64,000 nt of DNA from DATLLJ01 sp035537875 (GTDB lineage Bacteria; Acidobacteriota; Vicinamibacteria; Vicinamibacterales; CAVVIG01): assembly GCA_035537875.1 (NCBI GenBank), contig DATLLJ010000143.1, forward strand, positions 1 to 64,000, given 5' to 3'. The notes under the pieces were generated by a model. It did no database searches and was not told the DNA's origin. It worked only from the letters and a program-made list of their open reading frames with translations. This document shows, piece by piece, positions 37,784 through 45,481 of this stretch. The position numbers and the translations under genes are program-made. Within the stretch, counting starts at the first letter, position 1. Each line of letters starts with the position of its first letter.

Positions 37784-38191
37784 ATGGCACGAAGACTCGT
37801 GAGCCTGCTCTTAGGCGTCGGCGTTCTGGTCGCAGCGGCTCCCCTTGTCGCTCACCATTCGGTGTCAGCGGAATTTGATACGACGAAGACGATCAAGTTC
37901 ACTGGCAAGGTGAAGCAGATCGACTGGGGGAACCCGCACATCTACACGCAGGTGGAAACGACCGACCCCGCCACCGGAAAGCCGATCGTGTTCAAGGTCG
38001 AGGGTGGACCGCCGAACTCGCTCTTCCGGGCCGGCTGGCGGAAAGACTCGCTGAAGGTCGGCGAGACCGTAACCGTGACCGGCAATCGCGCCAAGAATCC
38101 CGACTCTCCGAACGTCGGTCAGGCGACGATTCTCAACTCCGCTGGCAAGCGCATCTACTCCGGCCAGGCCGAGGGCGCAGCCACGCCGTAG
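37784..38191 (+). CDS. DUF6152 family secreted protein, second copy
   Basis: A 135-residue tandem paralog of the preceding gene: signal peptide RLVSLLLGVGVLVAAAPLVA, then HHSVSAEFDTTKTIKFTGKVKQIDWGNPHIY and the same beta-barrel domain, ending with a short GQAEGAATP tail. ATG 37784 is preferred to 37766 because GAGGAGG lies directly before it. The gene is a self-contained transcription unit with its own promoter and terminator. Molecular function is unknown. Confidence 0.85.
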   Translation: MARRLVSLLLGVGVLVAAAPLVAHHSVSAEFDTTKTIKFTGKVKQIDWGNPHIYTQVETTDPATGKPIVFKVEGGPPNSLFRAGWRKDSLKVGETVTVTGNRAKNPDSPNVGQATILNSAGKRIYSGQAEGAATP

Positions 38192-38218
38192 TCGATTCGG
38201 AAATCGATCTGCAAGACA

Positions 38219-38254
38219 AAAAGGGACAGCGAAATTCGCTGTCCCTTTTGTTTT
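38219..38254 (+). terminator. Strong intrinsic terminator after second DUF6152 gene
   Basis: AAAAGGGACAGCGAA paired with TTCGCTGTCCCTTTT, then TGTTTTGTG. A 15-bp perfect stem with a T-rich tail. The A-run on the left also lets it act on the minus strand, for the converging gene that ends at 38297. Confidence 0.9.
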
Positions 38255-38296
38255 GTGCAGGGCTCGCCCCCGCCACAACCCGGATTCGCCGCTGCG

Positions 38297-39196
38297 CTAG
38301 TCGACCAGCTCGGGGCGCTTCCACGGGGTGATGCCGCCGTCGTAGATTCCCCCGTTGTTCTCCTCGCACGAGTATTCCATGATCACGTCGGGATAGTTCT
38401 TCAAGCGCCACGTCCGGACGTTCATCCACGGTTGCGTGTACATCTTCGGATCGATGACGGTGACCGTGTGCTCCATCGTGCGCGAGTCGGTGCGCAGGAA
38501 CGTGTTGATGAATTTCACGTCCTTGCTGTGGGGATGCCCGGCCGTGTCGAGCTTCGTGTACCCATTGAAGTGCGACGTTTCGATCACCAGCGTGTCGCCT
38601 TCCCAGCGGCCCGTCGAGAGGCCGTTCCAGCTCTCGGGGAGATCATCGGGCCATTTCATGTCGTTCGTGGGCACCCAATGGAACCAGGTGTTCTGCTCGA
38701 AGAGAAACGCGAGCGCATCGGGATGGTGAATGATCTGCACGCCGTGCGGCGAATTGATGCTGCGGGACATCCCGAACGGCAGGCAGCTGCCCGCGTAGTC
38801 GCCGTTCTTGACCGGGTCGTATTCCTTCCATTCCTTCAATCCCCGTTCGGTGAACGGCAGATCGAACGTGCGACCGCCGCCGCCGGTGGCAGAAGCCGCC
38901 GCGTCGGACAACGCCTCGCCTAGACGGGGGAAGGACAGCACTTCGCGCGTCTTCGGATCGCGCACGGTGCCCTTGGCGCCCATGTTCGGCGTATAGGGGT
39001 TGGTCCAATGTCCGCTGAGGTCTGGTTTGCCGTTGGCCAGGCGCGGCACCGGCCCCGCGGGTGGCTGGTTCGCCGCAGGCGCCCCGCCACGGCCCTGCGC
39101 CGGTGGCGCGCCTTGACCCAAGGCAAGGGCGGAGGCCGATGCCACAATGGCGAGCATGCCTGCCGCCTTCACGATCGAATTCGGGTGAATCCTCAC
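38297..39196 (-). CDS. Secreted PRLPNGKPD/WEGDTLVI-family protein, copy 1
   Basis: A 299-residue exported protein of a family of unknown function that is expanded in Acidobacteriota. Signal peptide VKAAGMLAIVASASALALGQ, a Pro/Ala/Gly linker, then PVPRLANGKPDLSGHWTNPY (the family hallmark), NGDYAGSCLPFGMSRSINSPHGVQIIHHPD, and TGRWEGDTLVIETSHFNGYTKLDTAGHPHS. It has a single conserved Cys (SCLPFG) and several His. The motifs and size suggest a beta-rich periplasmic or outer-membrane protein; no enzymatic role can be claimed. Four further paralogs lie at 44.6-48.7 kb. Confidence 0.75.
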   Translation of the reverse strand: MRIHPNSIVKAAGMLAIVASASALALGQGAPPAQGRGGAPAANQPPAGPVPRLANGKPDLSGHWTNPYTPNMGAKGTVRDPKTREVLSFPRLGEALSDAAASATGGGGRTFDLPFTERGLKEWKEYDPVKNGDYAGSCLPFGMSRSINSPHGVQIIHHPDALAFLFEQNTWFHWVPTNDMKWPDDLPESWNGLSTGRWEGDTLVIETSHFNGYTKLDTAGHPHSKDVKFINTFLRTDSRTMEHTVTVIDPKMYTQPWMNVRTWRLKNYPDVIMEYSCEENNGGIYDGGITPWKRPELVD

Positions 39197-39258
39197 GTTG
39201 CTCTGCTCCCTTCTCGAAGGCGACCGCGCACTTCGATTCTCTGGAATTTCCTGAAGTT

Positions 39259-39288
39259 AGGCTAGTCGGGCCGGTCGCTTCGAGTCAA
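39259..39288 (-). promoter_or_regulatory. Probable promoter of the copy-1 secreted protein gene
   Basis: On the minus strand TTGACT (39288-39283), 18-bp spacer, TAGCCT (39264-39259). The -35 overlaps the stop of the BamA-like gene. The -35 hexamer is the same as in both DUF6152 promoters. Confidence 0.5.
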
Positions 39289-40595
39289 GGCGAAACGCCC
39301 GTCCCGAAGTGCACGCGCGTCGATCCGCCGATGCCATGTGCCACGGCGAGATTCAGGCGTACGAACGCGGCAGAAAACCAGACGGCGCCGCCGACCGCAC
39401 GTTCGAGGTGTTGGTCTTCGAGCCGGCCACCGTTGTCGTACACCGTGCCGACGTCCACGAAAGCGCTGACGCCCAGCTTGCCGACGTTGAGCGGCGAGGT
39501 CAGCGGCAGGCGCAGCTCGACCGAACCGGCAACCAGCGTGTCGCCGACCGCCGCGCCGCGCCGGAACCCCCGCAGGTTCGGCATGCCGCCGAGTATCGGC
39601 TTGAGATAAGGCGGGAGCGGCGCATCCGAATCCTCGCGCAGCGCCCGGATCACGAGCACGCTCTGCCCCACCAGGCCGAGATACCCTCGCGCGTCGACCA
39701 TCATCTGATTGACTGCGCCGGCAGGTCCACGGACATCGGGCTGATCGACGGCCGACCGTTCCCACGCCGCTCTCGTGTACACGGCGTTGCGCGCCAGCAT
39801 CGGATCGAGCCGCGTGTCGAACACCATTTCGGCGCCGGTCGACAGAAAGCCATCGTCGCCGCCCAGAAACGTCACCTGTTGCCAGCCCGCCGTTCCGCTA
39901 ACTCGAAGACCTGAGACGAGCGACGCGAGATCGCGTTCGGCGGTGACCCATACGCGCTGCCGATCCTCGTCATCCTCGAAAAATGGGTGCCGACGCCGTG
40001 TGATGGAGGAGCCGAACTCGATGCGGCTGACGGGCGCCTGGATGAATTCCTTGTCGAGCTCGACCGCAGCGCGCTTTTCTCCCCCCCAGGTGAGCGGGAA
40101 CGAAATGCGGCTCCGGCGGCCGAGAGCATCGGGTCGGGTCATCCTCACACCGTAGGTGAAGCCATAGCCATCTTCGAAACGGAGCAGCGGGAGGTACATC
40201 AGACCCGGGCCGCCTCGCTCGACGACCCGGGCCGGCTCGTCGGGGCTCCCGCCGCCCTCGATCTTCACCGGCCCCTCGTCGACGATGACGACGAGGACGA
40301 TCTGCGTCGGGTCGGCGATCGAAGCAAAGCGCCTCAGCACCTCGACGCGCTCGAAGCGGCCGGCAGCACGCAGGCGCCCCGTCACCTCGGCCACGGTGTC
40401 CGCGCCGACGGGCATGCCGATCTCAATCCCGCCGAGCTGACGAACCTCGTCGTCCGGCGTCAGCAGGTTCCCCTGGATGCGAATCGCGGCGACGTGTTCT
40501 CCGGCCTGGGACGCGGTCTCGTTCGCCGCCTGCTCGGGAACGGGGCTGCCACCCGGCAGAGCCAGTGCAAGAGCCAGCAGCATGCCCGGGACCAT
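39285..40595 (-). CDS. BamA/TamA-like outer-membrane beta-barrel protein
   Basis: A 436-residue protein: signal peptide MVPGMLLALALALPGGS, one POTRA domain (about residues 33-112: AAIRIQGNLLTPDDEVRQLGGIEIGMPV ... VVIVDEGPVKIEG), then a 16-strand-type barrel with alternating aromatic strands and the late GGMPNLRGFRRGAAVGDTLVAGSVELRLPL motif, which is the RGF element of Omp85 proteins. It ends with VHFGTGVSP. It is shorter than BamA and has a single POTRA, like small Omp85 proteins of patatin or filamentous type. Its start overlaps the stop of the upstream gene (TGATG), so it is the last gene of the sigma-DUF4252 operon. Confidence 0.85.
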   Translation of the reverse strand: MVPGMLLALALALPGGSPVPEQAANETASQAGEHVAAIRIQGNLLTPDDEVRQLGGIEIGMPVGADTVAEVTGRLRAAGRFERVEVLRRFASIADPTQIVLVVIVDEGPVKIEGGGSPDEPARVVERGGPGLMYLPLLRFEDGYGFTYGVRMTRPDALGRRSRISFPLTWGGEKRAAVELDKEFIQAPVSRIEFGSSITRRRHPFFEDDEDRQRVWVTAERDLASLVSGLRVSGTAGWQQVTFLGGDDGFLSTGAEMVFDTRLDPMLARNAVYTRAAWERSAVDQPDVRGPAGAVNQMMVDARGYLGLVGQSVLVIRALREDSDAPLPPYLKPILGGMPNLRGFRRGAAVGDTLVAGSVELRLPLTSPLNVGKLGVSAFVDVGTVYDNGGRLEDQHLERAVGGAVWFSAAFVRLNLAVAHGIGGSTRVHFGTGVSP

Positions 40596-41518
40596 CAGCG
40601 AACCCTGATCGTCGCTTCGGCCTGCCGGTAATCGGTGTAATCGAGCGCGTAGCGAAAGTCGACTGTTCCGACAGCCAGCGTCAGCGACGCGTTCATCTCG
40701 AGCGCGCGCGGCAGCCAGACGTCCGGAAACGCCTGCCCCATGGTCATCGACGCGCGGACGTCATCCACGCGGGCGAGCCAGGGAACGGGCAGGAACTCGA
40801 ACGTGATGTTGTCGTAGGTCATCTTCACGATCTGATGAGCGGTGGGTTCGATCCAGAGCGTCACGAGCGCGACCTTGTTCATCAGGCGCCTGAGGAGCGC
40901 CTCCTGCTGGTTGTTCTCGTTGCTGTCGTTCCGGCCTCGCTGGAACAGGTTCGTCGGGTAGTACTCGATGCGAAGGACATCCCGGTCCTCGAGGCGCTCG
41001 CGGCCCACCAACGCGTACGTCCCCTCGTCGAACCGGAAGCGGAGGAAGTACGCCGATGAAATGAACTCGGGCTGGCGCGACTGGCGGATGAGTCCGGCCA
41101 CGTCCGTCGCTGTTTCTTCTGCTGCCGGCGGCGTGTTCGCGGGCGGCGTCTGCGCGGCCGCCCGCTGATCCCGTCTCTGCACGCGCTTGAGGTAGCTGGC
41201 TTCGTATTCGACGCGGTCGTCTTCGCCGATCGTGACGCCGTTGACCCTGACCGGACTGCGGACGAAATACCCGTCGCGCACGTACCACGTGAAGTCGCGA
41301 CGCTCTCCCCATAACAGTGTCCGCGCCGGACCTCGCAGCTCAATCTGTTCGCGTTCGTCCAGGATGTACTGCTGAAGCTTCTTCCAATTGTCGTCGCGGC
41401 GCTCGAGGACGCGCTGCATGAACGCGTCGAGATCGGATTGTGCGGCATCGATCGGGACCGCAGACTGGAGCAGCACGATGCCGAGCAGCACAATCGTCGC
41501 GGCGCCGAGTGGCTTCAC
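40595..41518 (-). CDS. Secreted hypothetical protein of the ECF-sigma operon
   Basis: A 307-residue exported protein (signal KPLGAATIVLLGIVLLQSAVPIDAA). The mature part begins DLDAFMQRVLERRDDNWKKLQQYILDEREQIELRG, and has a central low-complexity Ala/Pro stretch (AAAQTPPANTPPAAEETA), followed by beta-rich sequence such as FISSAYFLRFRFDEGTYALVGRERLEDRDVLRIEYYP. The pattern resembles LolA/RseB-like lipid-binding proteins, but no motif proves it. It overlaps the DUF4252 gene (ATGA) and the BamA-like gene (TGATG), so the three are translated as one unit. Confidence 0.75.
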   Translation of the reverse strand: MKPLGAATIVLLGIVLLQSAVPIDAAQSDLDAFMQRVLERRDDNWKKLQQYILDEREQIELRGPARTLLWGERRDFTWYVRDGYFVRSPVRVNGVTIGEDDRVEYEASYLKRVQRRDQRAAAQTPPANTPPAAEETATDVAGLIRQSRQPEFISSAYFLRFRFDEGTYALVGRERLEDRDVLRIEYYPTNLFQRGRNDSNENNQQEALLRRLMNKVALVTLWIEPTAHQIVKMTYDNITFEFLPVPWLARVDDVRASMTMGQAFPDVWLPRALEMNASLTLAVGTVDFRYALDYTDYRQAEATIRVR

Positions 41519-42057
41519 TTCTTCTGTTCCTCCAGGTCCAGCTTAGGGATGCCGAACTGTCCGCCCAGGCTCGACAGCGTGGCCAGATCGATGGGCCCGA
41601 CGATGTTGACGAACGTGAGTTCCTTCGGCTCGGCAGCAATGACCACGAGGCCCGCAATCTGCTCCTTCACCATCTTAAAGAACACCTCGACATTCTCTCC
41701 GTCTTTCTTGCTGGTGACGCTCACCATTTTCGACCAGGTGGGAGCCTTCAGCTGCGACCGCAAGGACTCGACGTCGGCCTCGGTGTACTGGTCGGGTTCG
41801 GCGAACTCGAAGCTCCTGACGTAGATGCCCTTGAGGTTGGCGATCAGGTTCTTGGCGACTTTCTCCTCCGGATCGTTCGACGACAGAAACTTCGACGCCA
41901 GCTGCAGCAGGGCACCGTCCACCGTGACGTTGACGGTCTCGACCGCCTTGGCCGCCAGGCGCTCGACGTTCACCGGGATCGTGATGTCCTGCGCGCGGCT
42001 GTCGCTTGCCGACGCCACGATGAGCGTCGCGATCACTCCCGTAATGATGGATCTCAT
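41515..42057 (-). CDS. DUF4252 family secreted protein
   Basis: A 180-residue exported protein. Signal peptide RSIITGVIATLIVASASDSRAQ; the mature part contains LAAKAVETVNVTVDGALLQLASKFL, LKGIYVRSFEFAEPDQYTEADVESLRSQL, WSKMVSV and a C-terminal EPKELTFVNIVGPIDLATLSSLGGQFGIP, which are typical of DUF4252. Family members are often found next to ECF sigma/anti-sigma genes. Function unknown. AGGGGAGGAACC is the ribosome-binding site before ATG 42057; 10 bp upstream is the stop of the anti-sigma-like gene. Confidence 0.85.
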   Translation of the reverse strand: MRSIITGVIATLIVASASDSRAQDITIPVNVERLAAKAVETVNVTVDGALLQLASKFLSSNDPEEKVAKNLIANLKGIYVRSFEFAEPDQYTEADVESLRSQLKAPTWSKMVSVTSKKDGENVEVFFKMVKEQIAGLVVIAAEPKELTFVNIVGPIDLATLSSLGGQFGIPKLDLEEQKK

Positions 42058-42067
42058 GGTTCCTCCC

Positions 42068-42415
42068 CTAAGGGTTGCGGCCCGTCTCGTGCAGCCGGTT
42101 GATCTTCGTTTGGACGAGCTGCAGCTTGCTCCCGGCAATCTGCAACGCCTGGACGACCTGCTCCCTCGCCGCCTCTCCTGCGGCCTGTTCCTGACGCCGC
42201 GCGCGGTATTCCAGACCCCCGGCGACGGCCGCCACCAGCGCCGCCGCGACGGCCCAGCGAACGAAGGCCGGGGTGCTCGATTTCGTGCTTGGCAGATTCG
42301 CGCGCGTTTCGGTCGCCGAAGGCTTTCCCGCGCGACGAAGCACACGCTCTGCAAAGCCGCCGGGCGGCTCGACCCTTCCCATCATCTTCCGCAGTTCGTC
42401 GTCCAGTTCTGTCAT
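42068..42415 (-). CDS. Single-span membrane protein, probable anti-sigma partner
   Basis: A 115-residue protein with an acidic N terminus (MTELDDELRKMMGRVEPPGGFAERVLRRAG), one transmembrane helix (FVRWAVAAALVAAVAGGLEYRA) and a helical C-terminal part facing the periplasm. Its start overlaps the ECF sigma gene stop by ATGA. Position, size and topology fit an anti-sigma regulator that sequesters the sigma factor at the membrane; the Cys/His zinc motif of classical ZAS anti-sigma factors is absent, so this is inference. Confidence 0.7.
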   Translation of the reverse strand: MTELDDELRKMMGRVEPPGGFAERVLRRAGKPSATETRANLPSTKSSTPAFVRWAVAAALVAAVAGGLEYRARRQEQAAGEAAREQVVQALQIAGSKLQLVQTKINRLHETGRNP

Positions 42416-42951
42416 AGCACTACGTCTCCAAACACCCGCAACACCTTCTCGCGCAGCATGGCGAGCGAGCGCTGCAGGTGACTTTTCACCGTGGCGATCG
42501 GTATCGCCAGCAGATCGGCGATCTCCTGCGGCGTCAGATCTTCCTGATAGCGCAGGACCACGACCATGCGCGGCGCAGGCGGCAGCGAGTCCACGAGCTG
42601 TCTGAGCCTGCGTGAGAGCCACGGATCGCGTGCGACCGTGCGCGCCGCCGGCTCGGGCACGTCCTCGAGGCTGACCTGCGACCACTTCCGGCGCCGCGAG
42701 TAGTCGATGCACCGTTGGCTCGTGACTCTCCGAAGCCAGAAGACGAGGTGCTCGCCCGAAGCGATCGCGTGGAGGTTCTTGTGGAGCTGGAGAAACACGT
42801 CCTGCGCCACTTCCTCGGCCACCTGACGGTCCCGCAGGAAATTGACCGCAAGGCTGAAGACCATCGACTGGTGCTCGAGGACAATCGCCGCGAAATCGCC
42901 GCGATTGAGCTTCGATTCCAGTGGAGCGTTCACGCGTGCGGGCTGCGCCAT
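42412..42951 (-). CDS. ECF-type RNA polymerase sigma factor
   Basis: A 179-residue sigma-70 family factor. Region 2 reads MVFSLAVNFLRDRQVAEEVAQDVFLQLHKNL with the promoter-melting FWLRRVTSQRCIDYSRRR; region 4 reads LPPAPRMVVVLRYQEDLTPQEIADLLAIPIATVKSHLQRSL, a complete helix-turn-helix for -35 binding. It heads a five-gene minus-strand operon (sigma, anti-sigma-like, DUF4252, hypothetical, BamA-like) whose products all go to the envelope, so it probably controls an envelope response. It is divergent from the PadR gene. Confidence 0.92.
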   Translation of the reverse strand: MAQPARVNAPLESKLNRGDFAAIVLEHQSMVFSLAVNFLRDRQVAEEVAQDVFLQLHKNLHAIASGEHLVFWLRRVTSQRCIDYSRRRKWSQVSLEDVPEPAARTVARDPWLSRRLRQLVDSLPPAPRMVVVLRYQEDLTPQEIADLLAIPIATVKSHLQRSLAMLREKVLRVFGDVVL

Positions 42952-43023
42952 TCGGTTCTCTCGCTACCCCTCACTGAGATATACGAGGGTGGGCGTCGGT
43001 GAGGACGCAGAAAGAACGGGGTG

Positions 43024-43068
43024 TTGACAGCCTTGCGTGACTCTGCTACCTTGTTACCACAAGGTAGC
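43024..43068 (+). promoter_or_regulatory. Promoter with PadR-type palindromic operator
   Basis: TTGACA (43024-43029), 17-bp spacer, TACCTT (43047-43052). Over the -10 lies the perfect 9-bp palindrome GCTACCTTG-TTACCA-CAAGGTAGC at 43045-43068, eleven bases before the padR start codon. PadR repressors are known to bind such ATGT/ACAT-like or related palindromes in their own promoters; autorepression is inferred from position. Confidence 0.75.
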
Positions 43069-43078
43069 TTCGCAAGGC

Positions 43079-43402
43079 ATGGACCTTTCCGAGAAATTCG
43101 GGCCGATTCGCAAGGGACTCCTCGAGTTCCTCATCCTGAAGATCATCGCGGCCAGCGAAGTCTACGTCGCTGACATGCTGAAGCGCCTGAGCACCACCGA
43201 CTTCGCGACGCAGGAAGGCACGCTCTACCCGCTCCTCAGCAAGCTGCGCCGCGAAGGGCTCGTCGAGTACGAGTGGCGGGAATCCGACGCCGGGCCGCCG
43301 CGCAAGTACTACACCCTCACCGCTAAGGGCACCGCCCAGCTGGCGGAGCTCGACCAGTACTGGAAACACATCAACAAAACGATCAGCCAGCTCGGGAGCT
43401 AG
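43079..43402 (+). CDS. PadR-family transcriptional regulator
   Basis: A 107-residue winged-helix regulator of the short PadR-s2 type (no long C-terminal dimerisation domain). Seen: RKGLLEFLILKIIAASEVYVADMLKRLS, then the DNA-contact helix and wing FATQEGTLYPLLSKLRREGLVEYEWRESDAGPPRKYYTLTAKG. In the PadR/PspC pairing common in Gram-positives and Acidobacteriota, the regulator controls a downstream membrane-stress protein. Here the PspC-domain gene starts one base after its stop. ATG 43079 is used; the upstream frame to 43037 runs through the operator and is not coding. Confidence 0.9.
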   Translation: MDLSEKFGPIRKGLLEFLILKIIAASEVYVADMLKRLSTTDFATQEGTLYPLLSKLRREGLVEYEWRESDAGPPRKYYTLTAKGTAQLAELDQYWKHINKTISQLGS

Positions 43403-43403
43403 T

Positions 43404-44621
43404 ATGCACAAAGTCATCGTCATCGACCTGAACGGCAACGCATACCAGGTAGACGAGCCCGGCTACGACTCACTGCGCGCCTATCTCGATCGCGCGGAGA
43501 CGCAGCTCAAGTCCAGTCCCGACTTCGTCGAGATCATGGCCGATCTCGAAGGCGCCATCGGCGAGAAGTGCCAGCGCTTTCTGGGTCCGCACAAGAGCGT
43601 GGTCAGCGCTGCCGAGATCGATCAAATCCTCGCGGACATGGGGCCGGTCGAGCCCGCGGCCGGAGGCGCCAGTGAGGAGACTCCGCCGAAGGAGCGGACT
43701 GGCAGAGACTCCGATCAGAAACGCGGATCGGCCAGCCCGCCCAAGCGCCTCTACCAGATCGCCGACGGCGCGATGTTCAGCGGCGTCTGCAACGGCATCG
43801 CGGCCTATTTCAACGTCGACGTGACGATCGTGCGGATTCTCTTCGTCATCCTGGCGTTCCTCTCCGGTGGGATCGCCGTTGCCGTGTATTTCGTTCTGAT
43901 GGTCGTGATCCCGATTGCCACCACGTCGGAAGAGCACGCCGCCGCCCACGGTCAGCCGTTCAACGCCCAGGAAGTCGTCGATCAGGCAAGGAAGAGCTAT
44001 TCTGAATTCAAGAACGACAAGGAGCAATGGAAGCAGCGCTGGCGATGGCAGCAGCGGCTCTGGCACCGTCAGTTCATCAGACAGCAGCGCCGATGGCGAC
44101 GGAACTGGCCCCCTGGGCCCTGGTCGCGCGAGGCCTCTCAGAACATTCCGTACGGCGCTCGAGTCATCGCCGGAACGATGCTGCCGGTCCTGGGGATCGT
44201 CAACGCGGGACTGGTCCTGTTGCTGCTCTACTCGATCTTCTCAGTCATGCTCCGGGGCATGCTGTTCGGCTGGTCTTTGCCCCCCGATATCCCGCGATGG
44301 ATCGGCGTCGTCGGCGTCGTCGTCGCCTATCTCGTCATCGCCTTACCGTTCAAGTTGGGCAAATATGCGGCCCACGAGGCAGTTGGCGGACGGCATGCCC
44401 CTTGGGCGGGGCTTCTCGAACTGGTGTTCATCGTCCTCTTCTTCTGGCTTGCTTACACCTATGTTCCGGTGTTCCGCGATTTCCTCAACGCCATCGGCGC
44501 GCTCCTTCAGGAGCTGTTCCGACCGCGTGGGGGTGGCACGCTCCAGGCGGCGATGATCTGCCTTGGTGGATGGGGTATAGAAAAAAAGGCGGGTCCAACG
44601 GACCCGCCCAGGTCGATTTAG
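43404..44621 (+). CDS. PspC-domain membrane protein
   Basis: A 405-residue protein. N-terminal 110 residues form a soluble domain (IDLNGNAYQVDEPGYDSLRAYLDRAETQLKSSPDFVEIMADLEGAIGEKCQRFL), then the PspC domain PPKRLYQIADGAMFSGVCNGIAAYFNVDVTIVRILFVIL, a charged Trp/Arg/Gln-rich linker (KEQWKQRWRWQQRLWHRQF), and four more helices. PspC domains respond to membrane stress or secretin mislocalisation in other bacteria. It is cotranscribed with PadR. The last 15 or so codons cover the terminator of the converging minus-strand gene, so the C terminus is shaped by that hairpin. Confidence 0.85.
   Translation: MHKVIVIDLNGNAYQVDEPGYDSLRAYLDRAETQLKSSPDFVEIMADLEGAIGEKCQRFLGPHKSVVSAAEIDQILADMGPVEPAAGGASEETPPKERTGRDSDQKRGSASPPKRLYQIADGAMFSGVCNGIAAYFNVDVTIVRILFVILAFLSGGIAVAVYFVLMVVIPIATTSEEHAAAHGQPFNAQEVVDQARKSYSEFKNDKEQWKQRWRWQQRLWHRQFIRQQRRWRRNWPPGPWSREASQNIPYGARVIAGTMLPVLGIVNAGLVLLLLYSIFSVMLRGMLFGWSLPPDIPRWIGVVGVVVAYLVIALPFKLGKYAAHEAVGGRHAPWAGLLELVFIVLFFWLAYTYVPVFRDFLNAIGALLQELFRPRGGGTLQAAMICLGGWGIEKKAGPTDPPRSI
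44581..44608 (-). terminator. Intrinsic terminator embedded in the PspC gene
   Basis: Read on the minus strand: GGCGGGTCC-GTT-GGACCCGCC followed by seven T. It terminates the minus-strand gene ending at 44632. It lies wholly within the last codons of the plus-strand PspC gene, which ends at 44621. Confidence 0.85.
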
Positions 44622-44631
44622 AGAGCGGAGA

Positions 44632-45444
44632 CTACGGGACGATGGTCGTGGAACGATCGACCGTGTCCATATTGCCCACCATGAGCTCGTGGGCGTAGTT
44701 GGCCTGCTGGCAGACGTATTCCCACGGCTCCAGATCGGGGTTGAAGCGCATGAAGAAGTAACCGGTCCACGGCTGCGTGTAGACGTTGGGGTCGTCCACG
44801 GTCACTTCGTACTTCATGCCGAGCGCGCTGATCCGGGTGAATCGTTCGAGCGTCCGCAGCTTCTCGGTGTGAGGCAGCCCGCGTCGATCCAGCCAGAACC
44901 TCTCGTTGTAGCCCGTCGACTCGACTACCAGCGTGTCGCCTTCCCACCAGCCGACGGAGTGCCCGTAGTACGTGGGATCGGCATTTTTCGGATGCGTCCG
45001 GCCGTCCATGTAGACGATCCGGAAGGTGTGCGGGCCGCCTTCGTCGAAGATGTAGATGCGGTCACCGAGTTCGACGAACTCGACGCCGTACGGGGTCAGG
45101 AACTGCCGGGCGACGCCCGAGGCTTTGCAGCGCGTGTGCGGTTCCAGCTCGTGCTTCTGACGGTCGACGTAGAGCGCTTTCGCCCAGGGCTGGAACGGCA
45201 CTTTTTCGAACTCGAGGATCGGGTTCGCGGTGCTGAAGAGCGGCGTCCACAGTCCTTTGTCGTTCCCGCCTCCGATCATGATTCGGCCGTTGGGCAGGCG
45301 CGGCGCCGGTCCCGCGTCTTTTGGCGGTTCGTTGCGTTCGAAGTTGGAAAGCCCTCGGATCTCGGTCGTCTGCGCGAAGGACGGGGCGGAGAAAAGCCAA
45401 ACGGCCAGCCCGGAGGCTGCCGTCACAAGGAGCCGATGTCGCAT
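44632..45444 (-). CDS. Secreted PRLPNGKPD/WEGDTLVI-family protein, copy 2
   Basis: A 270-residue exported paralog. Signal RLLVTAASGLAVWLFSAPSFAQ; then GPAPRLPNGRIMIGGGNDKGLWTP, PFQPWAKALYVDRQKHELEPHTRCKASGVARQFLTPYGVEFVEL, DGRTHPKNADPTYYGHSVGWWEGDTLVVESTGYNERFWLDRRGLPHTEKL and EVTVDDPNVYTQPWTGYFFMRF. It belongs to the same subgroup as copy 5 (shared RPHPKN, LDRxGxPHTE). ATG 45444 follows AGGAGG. Function is unknown. Confidence 0.75.
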   Translation of the reverse strand: MRHRLLVTAASGLAVWLFSAPSFAQTTEIRGLSNFERNEPPKDAGPAPRLPNGRIMIGGGNDKGLWTPLFSTANPILEFEKVPFQPWAKALYVDRQKHELEPHTRCKASGVARQFLTPYGVEFVELGDRIYIFDEGGPHTFRIVYMDGRTHPKNADPTYYGHSVGWWEGDTLVVESTGYNERFWLDRRGLPHTEKLRTLERFTRISALGMKYEVTVDDPNVYTQPWTGYFFMRFNPDLEPWEYVCQQANYAHELMVGNMDTVDRSTTIVP

Positions 45445-45481
45445 CAACCTACCTCCTGATCTGACCGACGATCATACACTG

